Positions 47,739 to 56,490 of a DNA stretch of 64,000 bases are shown here, one piece after another (position 1 is the stretch's first letter; every line of letters starts with the position of its first letter). Position numbers and translations under genes: made by a program. Below the pieces are notes generated by a model, which had not been told where the DNA came from, did no database searches, and saw only the letters and a list, made by a program, of their open reading frames with translations. This stretch comes from an uncultured Clostridia bacterium (GTDB taxonomy: Bacteria > Bacillota > Clostridia > Christensenellales > Borkfalkiaceae), in NCBI GenBank assembly GCA_944372575.1, contig CALVZS010000009.1, forward strand, positions 1 to 64,000, given 5' to 3'.

Positions 47739-49156
47739 AGGAAGAAAAAACGACGCGCCCCGAAGACGGGGCGCCGGCAGAAGAAAAGGAGACGGAGCTT
47801 TCCGTTCCGGAGGAGGCGCCCGCGGAGGACGGTGCGCCTGCACGGACGGGCGCAAAACCGCGCAGAAAGAGGACGCTGTACGCTGTTCTTGCCGTCCTTC
47901 TGGCGCTTGTCATCGCCGCGGCGGGATTTGCGGGCGGGTGGCTGGGCAGCCGCGCATCCATCGATCCGCGCCTGCGCGAGCTGGAGTGGCTGCTCGGCGT
48001 GCTGGAGGACGAGCACTATGAGTATGTGGACATGGATGCCGTGTATGAGGAACTCTACGACACCGCCATGCCCGACAATTTCTCCACCTATTACACACCG
48101 GAGGAGTACGCGCGCATCCTCGCCGAGAGCGAGGGGAACAACGAGGGCGTGGGCATTTCCCTCGCCGTCGACAACGGCGTGCTGCGCATCTGGTCGGTCG
48201 TGGAGAATTCGCCCGCGCAGGAGGCGGGCCTGAAAAAAGGGATGTACCTCCTCGGCTACGGTACGGCGGGCGGCGAGGTGCTGACGGGCACTGCCTCCGA
48301 GGTCACCGCGTTCATTCGCGCGCAGGAGGGGGAGTTCGTCCTGTATGCGGGCTTCGATCCCGATGCGGCGGCGGATGCTTCCACCGCGCACACGCTCTCT
48401 TCCGCTTCCTATGCGGCGGCGTATGTCGTCTACCGGGACAGCGAGCTGTCCTACGCCTTCCGCGGAAACAGCCATCAGCTGGTGGAGACGGGGGAGCCGC
48501 TGGCCGGATTGGATGATTCGACGGCATACCTGCGCCTGGACGGATTCGACGGCAACTGCGCCGTGGAGTTCACCGCCTGCCTCGCCGTCATGAAGGCGCG
48601 CGGCAGAACCAACCTGATCCTCGATCTGCGCGGCAACGGGGGCGGGTATCTCTCCGATCTGCAGTCCATCGCCTCCCACCTCCTGCGCGATGCGCAGGGG
48701 TCGAACCCGCTCATCGCCTATGCGCAGTTTCGCGACGGGTCGCGGCGCGACTACAATGCGGCGGGCAACGATTTTTCGGAATATTTTACACAGACGTCGC
48801 GCATCAGCGTGCTGGCGGACGAGTATTCCGCCTCGGCATCCGAGTGCCTCATCGGCGCGCTCATCGACTACGGCACTATTTCCTATTCGGACGTCTATCT
48901 GCACAGGACGGAGGGGGAGGAGAGCGCTTCCACCTACGGCAAGGGCGTGATGCAGCAGACCTTCCGTTCGCCGAGCGGCGGCGCCTTCCAGCTCACAGTG
49001 GCGCGCATCTATTGGCCGGAGGGCAAGTGCATCCACGGCGTTGGCGTGACGGATGCGGACGGCGCCGTCCCGATCACGGCGCCCTTCCTGCAGGGGGAGG
49101 AGGACACCTTCCTTGCGCAGGCGGTCGCGGCGATCTGCGGCGGAACGCAGGCATAG
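47735..49156 (+). CDS. Membrane-anchored S41 carboxyl-terminal processing protease
   Basis: 473 residues. Charged cytoplasmic N-terminus (1-46), one membrane helix (about 47-70), then an extracytoplasmic part: PDZ-like domain (VGISLAVDNGVLRIWSVVENSPAQEAGLKKGMYLLGYG, about 135-215) and the S41 core with LILDLRGNGGGYLSDLQ, the nucleophile Ser in EYSASASE (365-369) and the general base Lys403 in TYGKGVMQ. CtpA/CtpB-like proteases cleave exported proteins, including sporulation signalling proteins. Coupled to the PucR-type regulator gene. Confidence 0.9.
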   Translation: MKEEKTTRPEDGAPAEEKETELSVPEEAPAEDGAPARTGAKPRRKRTLYAVLAVLLALVIAAAGFAGGWLGSRASIDPRLRELEWLLGVLEDEHYEYVDMDAVYEELYDTAMPDNFSTYYTPEEYARILAESEGNNEGVGISLAVDNGVLRIWSVVENSPAQEAGLKKGMYLLGYGTAGGEVLTGTASEVTAFIRAQEGEFVLYAGFDPDAAADASTAHTLSSASYAAAYVVYRDSELSYAFRGNSHQLVETGEPLAGLDDSTAYLRLDGFDGNCAVEFTACLAVMKARGRTNLILDLRGNGGGYLSDLQSIASHLLRDAQGSNPLIAYAQFRDGSRRDYNAAGNDFSEYFTQTSRISVLADEYSASASECLIGALIDYGTISYSDVYLHRTEGEESASTYGKGVMQQTFRSPSGGAFQLTVARIYWPEGKCIHGVGVTDADGAVPITAPFLQGEEDTFLAQAVAAICGGTQA

Positions 49157-49199
49157 CTGCGTATTCTGGATATTTCGCAGGCACGACCGGCGCGGCGGC

Positions 49200-49469
49200 C
49201 TACGGCGCCGCGCTGCGTTTCAGATATTCTTCCAGAATGTTGAGATCGGGCTCCTGCCCGGCGGCGTCCCCGCTCTTTTCGGGGGCGCCGCTTTCTTTTT
49301 CGGAGCGGCCATCGTTTCCTGCGGGCGCGTCCGGGGAGGCGGCAGTGCCGGAAAACAGGCGGATGAGGTCGCGGTTTTCCCGGTAAAAGGAGAGAAAGTC
49401 CTTCAGGGCGGCTTCCGGCGCTCCGCCCTTTTGCATCCAGAAGAGTGCGAACAGAAGGAAAAGTTCCAT
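49200..49469 (-). CDS. Small membrane-start hypothetical protein
   Basis: 89 residues beginning with a hydrophobic MELFLLFALFWM, then a short helix (EAALKDFLSFYRENRDLIRLF), a disordered Ser/Glu/Gly-rich stretch and DLNILEEYLKR at the end. A weak AGGATG ribosome binding site. Divergent from the next small gene. No family assigned. Confidence 0.5.
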   Translation of the reverse strand: MELFLLFALFWMQKGGAPEAALKDFLSFYRENRDLIRLFSGTAASPDAPAGNDGRSEKESGAPEKSGDAAGQEPDLNILEEYLKRSAAP

Positions 49470-49532
49470 GGCTCATCCTATGCGGGGGGACATCCGCCGC
49501 GTTCCGCACATACAATGGGGGTGGAGGTGACT

Positions 49533-49796
49533 ATGGAAGATTTTGCAAGTTATTCCGGCGGCAAAGGGGCGTCCGGGGACTGGGTGCAGGAAGCGCAGCG
49601 CCTTGCCGCGCAGTTTGACGGGAAGAACGAGGGGGAACTTGTCCGCACCATCTATGCGCGCGCCGCGCAGGCGCGCAAGGCGGGAACGCTCACGGACGGC
49701 GAGATCGACGCCTTCTGCGCACAGCTTGCTCCCGTACTGGACGCGGGACAGCGCAAAAGGCTCACAAAACTTGCGTCGGAGCTCAAGAAGCTGTAG
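49533..49796 (+). CDS. Conserved small helical protein, unknown
   Basis: 87 residues with GGAGG at 49523-49527. The pattern WVQEAQRLAAQFDGKNEGELVRTIYARAAQARKAGTLTDGEIDAFCAQLAPVLDAGQRKRLTKLASELKKL is like small proteins seen across Clostridia with no known function. Ends 14 nt inside the end of the convergent desulfurase gene. Confidence 0.65.
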   Translation: MEDFASYSGGKGASGDWVQEAQRLAAQFDGKNEGELVRTIYARAAQARKAGTLTDGEIDAFCAQLAPVLDAGQRKRLTKLASELKKL

Positions 49797-50919
49797 CGCC
49801 GTCCCCGGCGATGCGCCCGAGCGCGTCGAGCAGGGCGTCTGCATCCTCCTCCGTCTGAAAGGGGGAGAAGGAGGCGCGCACCAATCCGTCCGGGAAGGTG
49901 CCGAGCGCCCTGTGCGCCAGGGGCGCGCAATGCAGCCCGCCGCGCACGGCGATGGAAAATTCGTCCGAGAGCCGCTGCGCCACCGCTTCGGAGGGGAGAG
50001 ATTCGTGGGAGAACGCCGCAATGCCGCACGCGTTCGGGGCGGAAAAGATGCGGTAATGCCCCATCCTGCGCAGACCGTCCGTCAGGCGGGCGGTGAGGAA
50101 GAGCAGTCTCTGCGCTATGGCGGCGCGGCGCTCCCTGACGAGCAGCGCGCCTTCGGCGAGAGAGCAGATCGCGGGGTAGGAGAGCGTGCCGCTCTCCAGG
50201 CGGTCGGGATAAAAGGCGGGCATGTCAAGGCTGTGGCTCTCGCTGCCCGTTCCGCCGAACATGAGGGGGTCGGGGTCGCACCGCCCGGACAGGAGCAGCG
50301 CCCCCGCCCCTTGTATGCCGAACAGTCCCTTGTGACCCGCCAAGGCGAGCGCGTCGATGCCCGCCCGCCGCATGGAGATGGGCAGATGCCCCGCGCCCTG
50401 CGCCCCGTCTGCGACGAGCAGCACGCGCGCGGGGAGCAGGCGGCGCAGCGCATACAAATCGGGCGCTTCGCCCGTCACGTTGGATGCCGTGGTCACGCAG
50501 CACATCCTGGTCTCCGGCTGCACGAGGGCGGCGATCGCCTCGGGCAGCAGCCGCCCGTCTTTGAGGGGCGCGACGTCGAAGGCGATCCCCCGCGTCCGTT
50601 TCAGGTGCGCCAGCGGGCGCAGCACGCTGTTGTGTTCGAGGCAGGTGGTCACTACATGGTCGCCCGAGCGCAGGATCCCGAAAAGCGCGATATTGAGCGC
50701 TTCGGTGCAGTTTTTGGTAAAGACGACGCGCCCGGTGTCCGGGGCGTCGAAGAGCTGTGCGAGCAGCGTGCGGCAGGCGAACACTCTGCCCGCGCAGGCG
50801 ACGGCGCGCGCGTGGCCGCCTCTGCCGGGGTTGGCGCAGGCCTTCATGGCGGCGAGCACGGCATTCTGGACGCAGACGGGTTTTTCGCCGCCCGTTGCGG
50901 CATTATCGAGATAGATCAT
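49783..50919 (-). CDS. Class V aminotransferase / cysteine desulfurase-like
   Basis: 378 residues, PLP enzyme of the NifS/Csd fold. MIYLDNAATGGEKPVCV start, TKNCTEALN, HNSVLRPL (His stacking on PLP), VADGAQGAGHLP (Asp171), Schiff-base Lys197 in LALAGHKGLFG and the active-site Cys near 340 in VRGGLHCAPLAH. It would release sulfur (or selenium) from cysteine. Divergent from a DUF3343 gene, a pairing seen in sulfur/selenium handling loci. The -10 TATAAT lies 7 nt before ATG, so the leader is very short and no ribosome binding site is seen. Confidence 0.85.
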   Translation of the reverse strand: MIYLDNAATGGEKPVCVQNAVLAAMKACANPGRGGHARAVACAGRVFACRTLLAQLFDAPDTGRVVFTKNCTEALNIALFGILRSGDHVVTTCLEHNSVLRPLAHLKRTRGIAFDVAPLKDGRLLPEAIAALVQPETRMCCVTTASNVTGEAPDLYALRRLLPARVLLVADGAQGAGHLPISMRRAGIDALALAGHKGLFGIQGAGALLLSGRCDPDPLMFGGTGSESHSLDMPAFYPDRLESGTLSYPAICSLAEGALLVRERRAAIAQRLLFLTARLTDGLRRMGHYRIFSAPNACGIAAFSHESLPSEAVAQRLSDEFSIAVRGGLHCAPLAHRALGTFPDGLVRASFSPFQTEEDADALLDALGRIAGDGATAS

Positions 50920-50951
50920 ATCTCTAATTATACGAAGGGGGAAAAGCGAAC

Positions 50952-51194
50952 ATGACAATGCTTGCGGTATTCCGCTCGCGTACGCAGGCACTCGACGCGC
51001 TCGGCCGTATCGCCGGCAGAGGGATCGCGGCGCAGAGCGTCTCCACGCCCGCGGAGGCGGGCTGCGGCTGCGGACTGTCCGTCCGCTTCGACGCACGCTT
51101 CTATCCGGTCGTCTCGGTACTCGTGCGCGGACGGGCATACGATTCCTTTGCGGGGTTTTTCCGCGCCGCGGACGGACGGTATATGCGCGTATAG
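50952..51194 (+). CDS. DUF3343 small protein (putative Se/S carrier-like)
   Basis: 80 residues: AVFRSRTQALDALGRIAGRGIAAQSVSTPAEAGCGCGLSVRFDARFYPVVSVL. The beta-alpha-beta start and the CGCGL(S/A)VRF motif are those of DUF3343, thought to carry activated sulfur or selenium by its Cys. Ribosome binding site GAAGGGGGAAAAG. Divergent from the cysteine desulfurase-like gene, which supports a sulfur role. SelD/YedF genes are not seen. Confidence 0.78.
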   Translation: MTMLAVFRSRTQALDALGRIAGRGIAAQSVSTPAEAGCGCGLSVRFDARFYPVVSVLVRGRAYDSFAGFFRAADGRYMRV

Positions 51195-51195
51195 G

Positions 51196-51224
51196 TTGAT
51201 TTTCCGGACAATGTGTGCTATAAT
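51196..51224 (+). promoter_or_regulatory. nth promoter, -10 six nt before ATG
   Basis: TTGATT (51196-51201), 17-nt spacer, TATAAT (51219-51224). ATG at 51231 coincides with the expected transcription start; no ribosome binding site. Confidence 0.8.
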
Positions 51225-51230
51225 GCACAT

Positions 51231-51878
51231 ATGTCCAAGTGTGAAGAGATTCTCGATATTCTGGAGGGGCTGTATCCAGATGCGGCGCCCGCCCTGCAAT
51301 TCCGCTCGCCCTATGAGCTGCTCGTTGCAGTCATTTTGTCCGCGCAATGCACGGATGAGCGCGTCAACAAGGTGACGGCGGAGCTGTTCCGCGAGCACAA
51401 TACGCCCGCGGCGATGCTCTCGCTCTCGCAGGAGCAGCTGGAAAAGCACATCTATTCCTGTGGTTTTTATCACAACAAGGCGGCGCATATCCTCTCCGCC
51501 TCGCGCGATATTCTGGAAAAATTCGGCGGGGAAGTCCCCTCCACGCTGGAGGAGCTGCGCACGCTTGCGGGCGTGGGCAGAAAGACGGCGAACGTCGTCT
51601 ATGCGGTCGCCTTTCACGGCGACGCCATCGCGGTGGATACGCACGTCTTCCGCGTCGCCAACCGCCTGGGACTTGCGCACGGAAAGACGCCCGAGCAGGT
51701 GGAGGCGGGACTCTGCGCCGTCATCCCCAAAAACCGCTGGTCGCGCGCGCATCATCTGCTCATCTTTCACGGGCGGCGGGTGTGCCATTCGCAGCGGCCG
51801 GACTGTGCGCACTGCGCCGTTGCGCCGCTGTGTGAATGGTACGGCGGGAACGCCCCCGGCAAAATCGTGACCGAATGA
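51231..51878 (+). CDS. nth: Endonuclease III (DNA glycosylase/AP lyase)
   Basis: 215 residues. Base-excision repair enzyme removing oxidised pyrimidines. Helix-hairpin-helix with the catalytic Lys: LRTLAGVGRKTANVVYA; catalytic Asp in AVDTHVFRVANRLG; a [4Fe-4S] site CHSQRPDCAHCAVAPLC (C-x6-C-x2-C-x5-C). Complete. Start at 51231 (MSKCEEIL) matches family N-termini; the mRNA appears leaderless. Ends in a terminator that overlaps the next gene's ribosome binding site. Confidence 0.96.
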   Translation: MSKCEEILDILEGLYPDAAPALQFRSPYELLVAVILSAQCTDERVNKVTAELFREHNTPAAMLSLSQEQLEKHIYSCGFYHNKAAHILSASRDILEKFGGEVPSTLEELRTLAGVGRKTANVVYAVAFHGDAIAVDTHVFRVANRLGLAHGKTPEQVEAGLCAVIPKNRWSRAHHLLIFHGRRVCHSQRPDCAHCAVAPLCEWYGGNAPGKIVTE

Positions 51879-51879
51879 A

Positions 51880-51920
51880 AAGTCCTCCTTCGCTCAAACT
51901 GGAGTGGAGGAGGATTTTTT
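51880..51920 (+). terminator. nth terminator hiding the ribosome binding site of the next gene
   Basis: Imperfect stem of 5' AAAAGTCCTCC…GCTC (51879-51895) with 3' GGAG…GGAGGATTTTTT (51901-51920). The 3' arm contains GGAGG, the only ribosome binding site for the ATG at 51921. Confidence 0.65.
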
Positions 51921-52115
51921 ATGACCAATCTGACGACAAAGGATGTCTGGGCGCTCACCCGCCTTTTGACGGGCGAGGAGCTCGCGTGCAAGAAGGCGCG
52001 GCTGTATGCAAACACGCTGACGGATATGGCGCTCGCGCAGGAGATGGAAAATGTCGCGCGCGCCCATTCCGCGCGCTTTGCGGCGCTCTGCACGCTGCTG
52101 GGAGGGCAGGAATGA
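51921..52115 (+). CDS. Small ferritin-like-fold protein paired with CotF
   Basis: 64 residues, two amphipathic helices (VWALTRLLTGEELACKKARLYANTLTDMALAQEMENVARAHSARFAALCTLL), like the small partners encoded next to CotF-type spore coat proteins in Clostridia. Overlaps the CotF-like gene by 4 nt. Translation may be gated by the overlapping terminator hairpin. Confidence 0.65.
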   Translation: MTNLTTKDVWALTRLLTGEELACKKARLYANTLTDMALAQEMENVARAHSARFAALCTLLGGQE

Positions 52116-52399
52116 AGCCATCCAAAATGGAGACGACGCTCTGCGAACGGGATGCGCTGCAGGATATGCTGGACGCCGAGAGGCTGCTCATGAGCGAGTA
52201 CGCTTCGGCGATTGCCGAGGGCAGCTGCCGCCCGCTGCGCCGGCAGCTGTACAAACTCTGCGGCGAGCACGCCGATACGCAGTTTGCCGTTCTCGAACAG
52301 ATGCTGCTGCGCGGATACGCGCAGGCGCAGCCCGCACAGCAGGAGGAGATCGGGGACGCGGTGCAAAAGTTTTCCAAGATCCGCAAACAGCTTTCCTGA
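52112..52399 (+). CDS. CotF-like spore coat protein
   Basis: 95 residues. LCERDALQDMLDAERLLMSEYASAIAEGSCRPLRRQLYKLCGEHADTQFAVLEQMLLRGYAQAQPAQQEEIGDAVQKF follows the CotF helical pattern (D.L.SEK.+...Y...+.E...+.+R......+...H.....+...M...G). A coat role in this organism is by family inference. Confidence 0.72.
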   Translation: MKPSKMETTLCERDALQDMLDAERLLMSEYASAIAEGSCRPLRRQLYKLCGEHADTQFAVLEQMLLRGYAQAQPAQQEEIGDAVQKFSKIRKQLS

Positions 52400-52405
52400 A
52401 CGGGA

Positions 52406-52434
52406 TTGACAGAGGGCGGAATGCGTGATATACT
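52406..52434 (+). promoter_or_regulatory. Promoter of two tiny charged-protein genes
   Basis: TTGACA (52406-52411), 17-nt spacer, TATACT (52429-52434). Confidence 0.75.
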
Positions 52435-52467
52435 CATTTTATCCAAATAAAAGGGGGAAAATCGGGT

Positions 52468-52626
52468 ATGAAGAAGGGAGCGGAACGCGTTGACCGCGAT
52501 GCACTCCGGCGGGAGAAGGAGCGCATCGCGCGCGAGAAGGAAGCGATTCGGGAGATAACGGGCGAATTTTCCGGGGAGCGTGCGGAGAAACCGGAAAAAG
52601 AGGAGAAGCGCCGTCCGCAGGAATAA
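52468..52626 (+). CDS. Tiny highly charged protein
   Basis: 52 residues, about half Lys, Arg or Glu (MKKGAERVDRDALRREKERI…, then GEFSGERAEKPEKEEKRRPQE). Likely one charged helix followed by a disordered tail. Own promoter and an AAGGGGGAAAA ribosome binding site. No family recognised. Confidence 0.55.
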   Translation: MKKGAERVDRDALRREKERIAREKEAIREITGEFSGERAEKPEKEEKRRPQE

Positions 52627-52665
52627 CGTCCGCCCCGATGCACATACTGCCGGCAGGAGAGGGGT

Positions 52666-52791
52666 ATGGACAAGAAAAAGAAGGACAAGAGCGCCCGGAA
52701 GGCGCAGGCGTATGCACACAATCCGGCCTATTGCATGATCCGGCCGGATGCCGATGAGGAGACGGACGTCGTCTCCACGGGGAGCAGCTGA
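52666..52791 (+). CDS. Tiny basic-to-acidic protein
   Basis: 41 residues: MDKKKKDKSARKAQAYAHNP, then AYCMIRPDADEETDVVSTGSS. Ribosome binding site AGGAGAGGGG. 39 nt after the previous tiny gene, hence the same transcript. Unknown; reality rests on the good ribosome binding site and operon position. Confidence 0.45.
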   Translation: MDKKKKDKSARKAQAYAHNPAYCMIRPDADEETDVVSTGSS

Positions 52792-52823
52792 CGCTCCCCA
52801 GGCGGGGATGCCCGCCGTTACAT

Positions 52824-53522
52824 ATGGAAGAGAGGGACATCACCGCGGGCGAGATCGCCCGCCTCATCAGGCGGCGGATCGTATGGATCCTCGCCCTTTC
52901 CGCTGCCGCCGCCCTTGCGGCGGGGCTGTTTACGGCCTTTGTCTACAACCGCGCGCGGGAGGAATATTTTCTCACCTTTGTCGTGGAACTTCCGCAGGAG
53001 ACGGCATTCCGCTACGAAACGCTCGTCTATGCGGACAATCTGGAGGCGGCAAAGGCATCCGACGGGGCGTTTGCCGCCGTCGATACCGAGCGCATGGCGG
53101 CAAACGAGGACATCCGCATCACGCGGACGGGAGGTGAGGGCGAGCTTCCGTCCTATACCGTGACTGTGAAGGGCAGATACTTTTCCGACCGTGCGCAGGC
53201 GACGGGATTTCTGCGCGCCGTGGTCGAACACGCCGTGAGCAGAACCCCGTCCGTGCTTCGGCTTGGCGGGCGGGCGGCGTGGCTGTGCCGCGCCTTTGCG
53301 GATCGGTCTGTCACGGGCGCGCAGATCCGCTACCGGCAGAATACCGTCTCCGTTTCGGAGGGAGGCATCAGTCCGCTGCTTGCGGCGTTCTTCGCATTTG
53401 CGGCAGTCTTTCTCCTCTCCTCCGCGCTGTTTTGTGCGGCGCAGCTCTCTGCCCTGCGGCGGGAGCACGGAACAGACGCTCCTCCCCCGCGTCCGGGAGA
53501 GGGGGCGCAGTCCGGTCTATGA
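52824..53522 (+). CDS. Wzz-like two-TM membrane protein
   Basis: 232 residues. N-terminal ITAGEIARLIRRRIVWILALSAAAALAAGLFTAFV (membrane helix about 20-42), extracytoplasmic part with YFLTFVVELP, and a second helix near 184-208 (LLAAFFAFAAVFLLSSALFCAAQL), the layout of Wzz/chain-length or capsule co-polymerase proteins. No Walker motif or polysaccharide genes adjoin, so the role is open. Ends in a bidirectional hairpin shared with ychF. Confidence 0.6.
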   Translation: MEERDITAGEIARLIRRRIVWILALSAAAALAAGLFTAFVYNRAREEYFLTFVVELPQETAFRYETLVYADNLEAAKASDGAFAAVDTERMAANEDIRITRTGGEGELPSYTVTVKGRYFSDRAQATGFLRAVVEHAVSRTPSVLRLGGRAAWLCRAFADRSVTGAQIRYRQNTVSVSEGGISPLLAAFFAFAAVFLLSSALFCAAQLSALRREHGTDAPPPRPGEGAQSGL

Positions 53523-53524
53523 AA

Positions 53525-53562
53525 AGGGGCGGCGGCTTCCATCGTGAAGCCGCCGCCCGCGT
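53525..53562. terminator. Bidirectional terminator between convergent genes
   Basis: Perfect 13-bp stem (53527-53539 with 53546-53558). The minus-strand side is followed by CTTTTC, the plus side by GCGTTTATG. Confidence 0.7.
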
Positions 53563-53573
53563 TTATGTTGTCT

Positions 53574-54674
53574 TTATACGTTGAAGCGGAAGAGTACCAC
53601 GTCGCCGTCCTTCATGACGTAGTCCTTTCCCTCCGAGCGCACCTTTCCCTTCTCGCGTGCGCCCGCAAGGCCGCCGCACTCCAGCAGGGTCTGCCAGTCC
53701 ACCACCTCGGCGCGGATGAAGCCCTTTTCAAAGTCGGTGTGGATCTTGCCCGCCGCCTGCGGCGCCCTGGTTCCCTTGACGATCGTCCATGCGCGCGTCT
53801 CCTTTTCGCCCGCGGTCAGGTAGGAGATGAGCCCCAGCAGCGAGTAGGATGCCTTGATAAGTTTGGAAAGGCCGCTCTCCTTCAGCCCGAAGTCCTCCAG
53901 GAACACGGCCTGATCCTCGGGGGACATCTGCGAGAGTTCCTCCTCCGTCTTGGCGCACACGACGATGGTCTCCGCGCCGTGCTTTGCGGCATATTCTTTG
54001 ACCTGTTTGACGAGGGGGATGTCCTCCTCGCCCGCGCCCATGTCCTTTTCCGAGATGTTCGCGCAGTAGATGACGGGCTTTGCCGAGAGCAGGAACAGAT
54101 TGTCCAGCATCTCCTTCTCCTCGTCCGTCACCTCGAGGGAATTGGCGGGCCGTTCCGCCTCGAGGTGCGCCATCAGCTTCTGCAGGAAGGCAAATTCCTC
54201 CGCAGCAGCCTTGTCCGCGCCGCCGCGTGCGGCATTTTTGATGCGGTCGATGCGCTTCTGCACCGCCTCGATGTCGGCGAGGATGAGCTCCAGATTGATG
54301 GTCTCGATATCGCGGACGGGGTCGACGGAGTTTTCCACATGGGTGACGTTCTCGTCCTCAAAGCAGCGGACAACGTGTACGATGGCGTCCACCTCGCGGA
54401 TGTGCGAGAGGAACTTGTTGCCCAGCCCTTCGCCGTGGCTGGCGCCCTTGACGAGGCCCGCGATGTCCACAAATTCGATGACGGCGGGGGTGACCTTTTT
54501 GCTGTTGTAGAGTCTGGCGAGCTTGTCCAGCCGCTCGTCCGGAACGGCGACCACGCCGACATTGGGTTCGATGGTGCAGAAGGGGTAATTCGCGGCATCC
54601 GCACCCGCATGGGTGATGGCGTTGAAGAGGGTGGATTTTCCGACATTTGGCAGTCCGACGACGCCGAGTTTCAT
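53574..54674 (-). CDS. ychF: Redox-regulated ATPase/GTPase YchF (Obg family)
   Basis: 366 residues. P-loop [19 protein letters not shown] at the N-terminus, G3 [20 protein letters not shown], coiled coil (about 125-195) and a C-terminal TGS domain ([43 protein letters not shown]). OLA1/YchF proteins hydrolyse ATP and respond to oxidative stress. Start 54674 chosen because the family begins MKLG(V/I)[13 protein letters not shown] 9 nt upstream. Confidence 0.96.
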   Translation of the reverse strand: MKLGVVGLPNVGKSTLFNAITHAGADAANYPFCTIEPNVGVVAVPDERLDKLARLYNSKKVTPAVIEFVDIAGLVKGASHGEGLGNKFLSHIREVDAIVHVVRCFEDENVTHVENSVDPVRDIETINLELILADIEAVQKRIDRIKNAARGGADKAAAEEFAFLQKLMAHLEAERPANSLEVTDEEKEMLDNLFLLSAKPVIYCANISEKDMGAGEEDIPLVKQVKEYAAKHGAETIVVCAKTEEELSQMSPEDQAVFLEDFGLKESGLSKLIKASYSLLGLISYLTAGEKETRAWTIVKGTRAPQAAGKIHTDFEKGFIRAEVVDWQTLLECGGLAGAREKGKVRSEGKDYVMKDGDVVLFRFNV

Positions 54675-54801
54675 ATTGCAATCGCTCCGTAGTTTGTTTT
54701 CCGTATTATTATACCGCATTTCTTGTGTTCGCGCAAATCATTCGTTTGCCATTTGCAAAATTTTGTGGTAAAATTGTCGCAAAAACGAGAGCAGGTTTGC
54801 T

Positions 54802-56490
54802 ATGGATTACAGACGCTATATTGCAGAAAAGATCAACGTGGACGGGGTGAGTGCGGACGAGGTCGCCTCCCTTCTGAATGTGCCGCCCGATCCCGCCATG
54901 GGGGACTACGCGCTCCCCTGTTTCAGGTTTGCCAAGGCGCTCAGAAAGAGCCCCGCGCTCATCGCGCAGGAGCTTGCCGCCGCCATTCCCGCGGACGAGG
55001 TCATTGCGCAGGTCACGGCGCTCAACGGCTATCTCAACTTCAGGCTGAACAGGGCGGGGCTGGCGAAGGACGTCCTTTCCCGCATCCTTTGCGAGGGGGA
55101 GCGCTACGGCACCTCGGACGTGGGCGGGGGCAGGGTCGTCTGCATCGACTATTCCTCCGTCAACATCGCCAAGCCCTTTCATATCGGGCATCTCTCCACC
55201 ACCGTCATCGGCGGGGCGCTCTACCGCATCTTCAACTTCCTGGGTTACAGGGCGGTGGGCATCAACCACCTGGGCGACTACGGCACGCAGTTCGGCAAGC
55301 TCATCGCCGCCTACAAGAAGTGGGGCAGCCGCGAGGAGGTGGAGAAGGGGGGCATCCATGCCATCAACGACCTGTACGTGCGCTTCAACAATGAGGCGGA
55401 CGAGCAGATGGAGCATGAGGCGCGCGAATACTTCCGCCTCATCGAGAGCGGCGACAAGGAGGCGAACGAGCTGTTCGACTGGTTCAAATCGCTCACGCTC
55501 GCCTATGTGCAGACCATCTACGACCGCCTGCACATCACCTTTGACAGCTATGCGGGCGAGCGCTTCTATACAGACAAGATGGCGCCCGTCGTCGAGGAAC
55601 TCCGGCAGAAGGGCTTGCTGAAGGAGAGCGAGGGGGCGCAGATCGTCGACCTGGAGCCGTACGGGATGCCGCCCGCGCTCATTCTGCGCTCGGACGGCGC
55701 CTCCCTCTATCTCACGCGCGACCTCGCCGCCGCCATCTACCGCCACGACACCTATCACTTCTATAAGTGCCTCTACGTCGTCGCCTATCAGCAGAACCTG
55801 CACTTCAAGCAGCTCTTCAAGGTGCTCGAGCTCATGGGCAGGGAGTGGGCGAAGGACATGGTACACGTCGCCTACGGCATGGTATCGCTGGAGGACGGCG
55901 CCATGTCCACGCGCAAGGGCAAGGTGGTGTGGCTGGAGGACGTCCTCTCCCGCTGCGTCGAGAAGGCGCGCGCCGTGCTCGAGGAAAAGAGCCCCGATCT
56001 GGAGAACAAGGACGAGGTCGCGGAACTGGTGGGCGTGGGCGCCGTCGCCTTCGGCGCGCTGTGCAACAACAAGATCAAGGACATTACCTTCTCCTACGAC
56101 CGCGCCCTCAACTTTGACGGCGAGACGAGCGTCTATCTGCAGTACACCTGCGCCCGCGCCGCCTCCGTGCTGGCAAAGGCAAAGGCGGAGGGGATCGCCG
56201 CGGGGGAGGCTCCCGACGTGCAGCCCTGCGAAGCGGAGGCGGAGCTCGTCAAGCAGCTCGCCGCCTTCCCGGACGCCGTTGTGCAGGCGGCGGAAAAGTA
56301 CGAGCCATCCCTCGTCTCCCGCTGCCTTCTGGACATCGCAAAACAGTTCAACAAGTTCTATTTGGAGTGCAAGATCATGCAGGCGGAGGGGGACGTGCGC
56401 GCCTTCCGTCTGGCGCTCACCCGTGCGGCGCTCACCGCTCTCAAAAACGGGCTGACCCTCCTCGGCATCGGCGTGCCGGAGAAGATGTGA
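54802..56490 (+). CDS. argS: Arginyl-tRNA synthetase
   Basis: 562 residues, class I. N-terminal Add1 domain, HIGH-like motif AKPFHIGHLSTTVIG, KMSK region replaced as is usual in ArgRS (GAMSTRKGKVVWLEDVL), and a C-terminal DALR anticodon-binding domain (LVSRCLLDIAKQFNKFYLECKIM…ALKNGLTLLGIGVPEKM). Promoter TTGCCA-N17-TAAAAT; ribosome binding site weak (AGCAGG). Confidence 0.97.
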   Translation: MDYRRYIAEKINVDGVSADEVASLLNVPPDPAMGDYALPCFRFAKALRKSPALIAQELAAAIPADEVIAQVTALNGYLNFRLNRAGLAKDVLSRILCEGERYGTSDVGGGRVVCIDYSSVNIAKPFHIGHLSTTVIGGALYRIFNFLGYRAVGINHLGDYGTQFGKLIAAYKKWGSREEVEKGGIHAINDLYVRFNNEADEQMEHEAREYFRLIESGDKEANELFDWFKSLTLAYVQTIYDRLHITFDSYAGERFYTDKMAPVVEELRQKGLLKESEGAQIVDLEPYGMPPALILRSDGASLYLTRDLAAAIYRHDTYHFYKCLYVVAYQQNLHFKQLFKVLELMGREWAKDMVHVAYGMVSLEDGAMSTRKGKVVWLEDVLSRCVEKARAVLEEKSPDLENKDEVAELVGVGAVAFGALCNNKIKDITFSYDRALNFDGETSVYLQYTCARAASVLAKAKAEGIAAGEAPDVQPCEAEAELVKQLAAFPDAVVQAAEKYEPSLVSRCLLDIAKQFNKFYLECKIMQAEGDVRAFRLALTRAALTALKNGLTLLGIGVPEKM

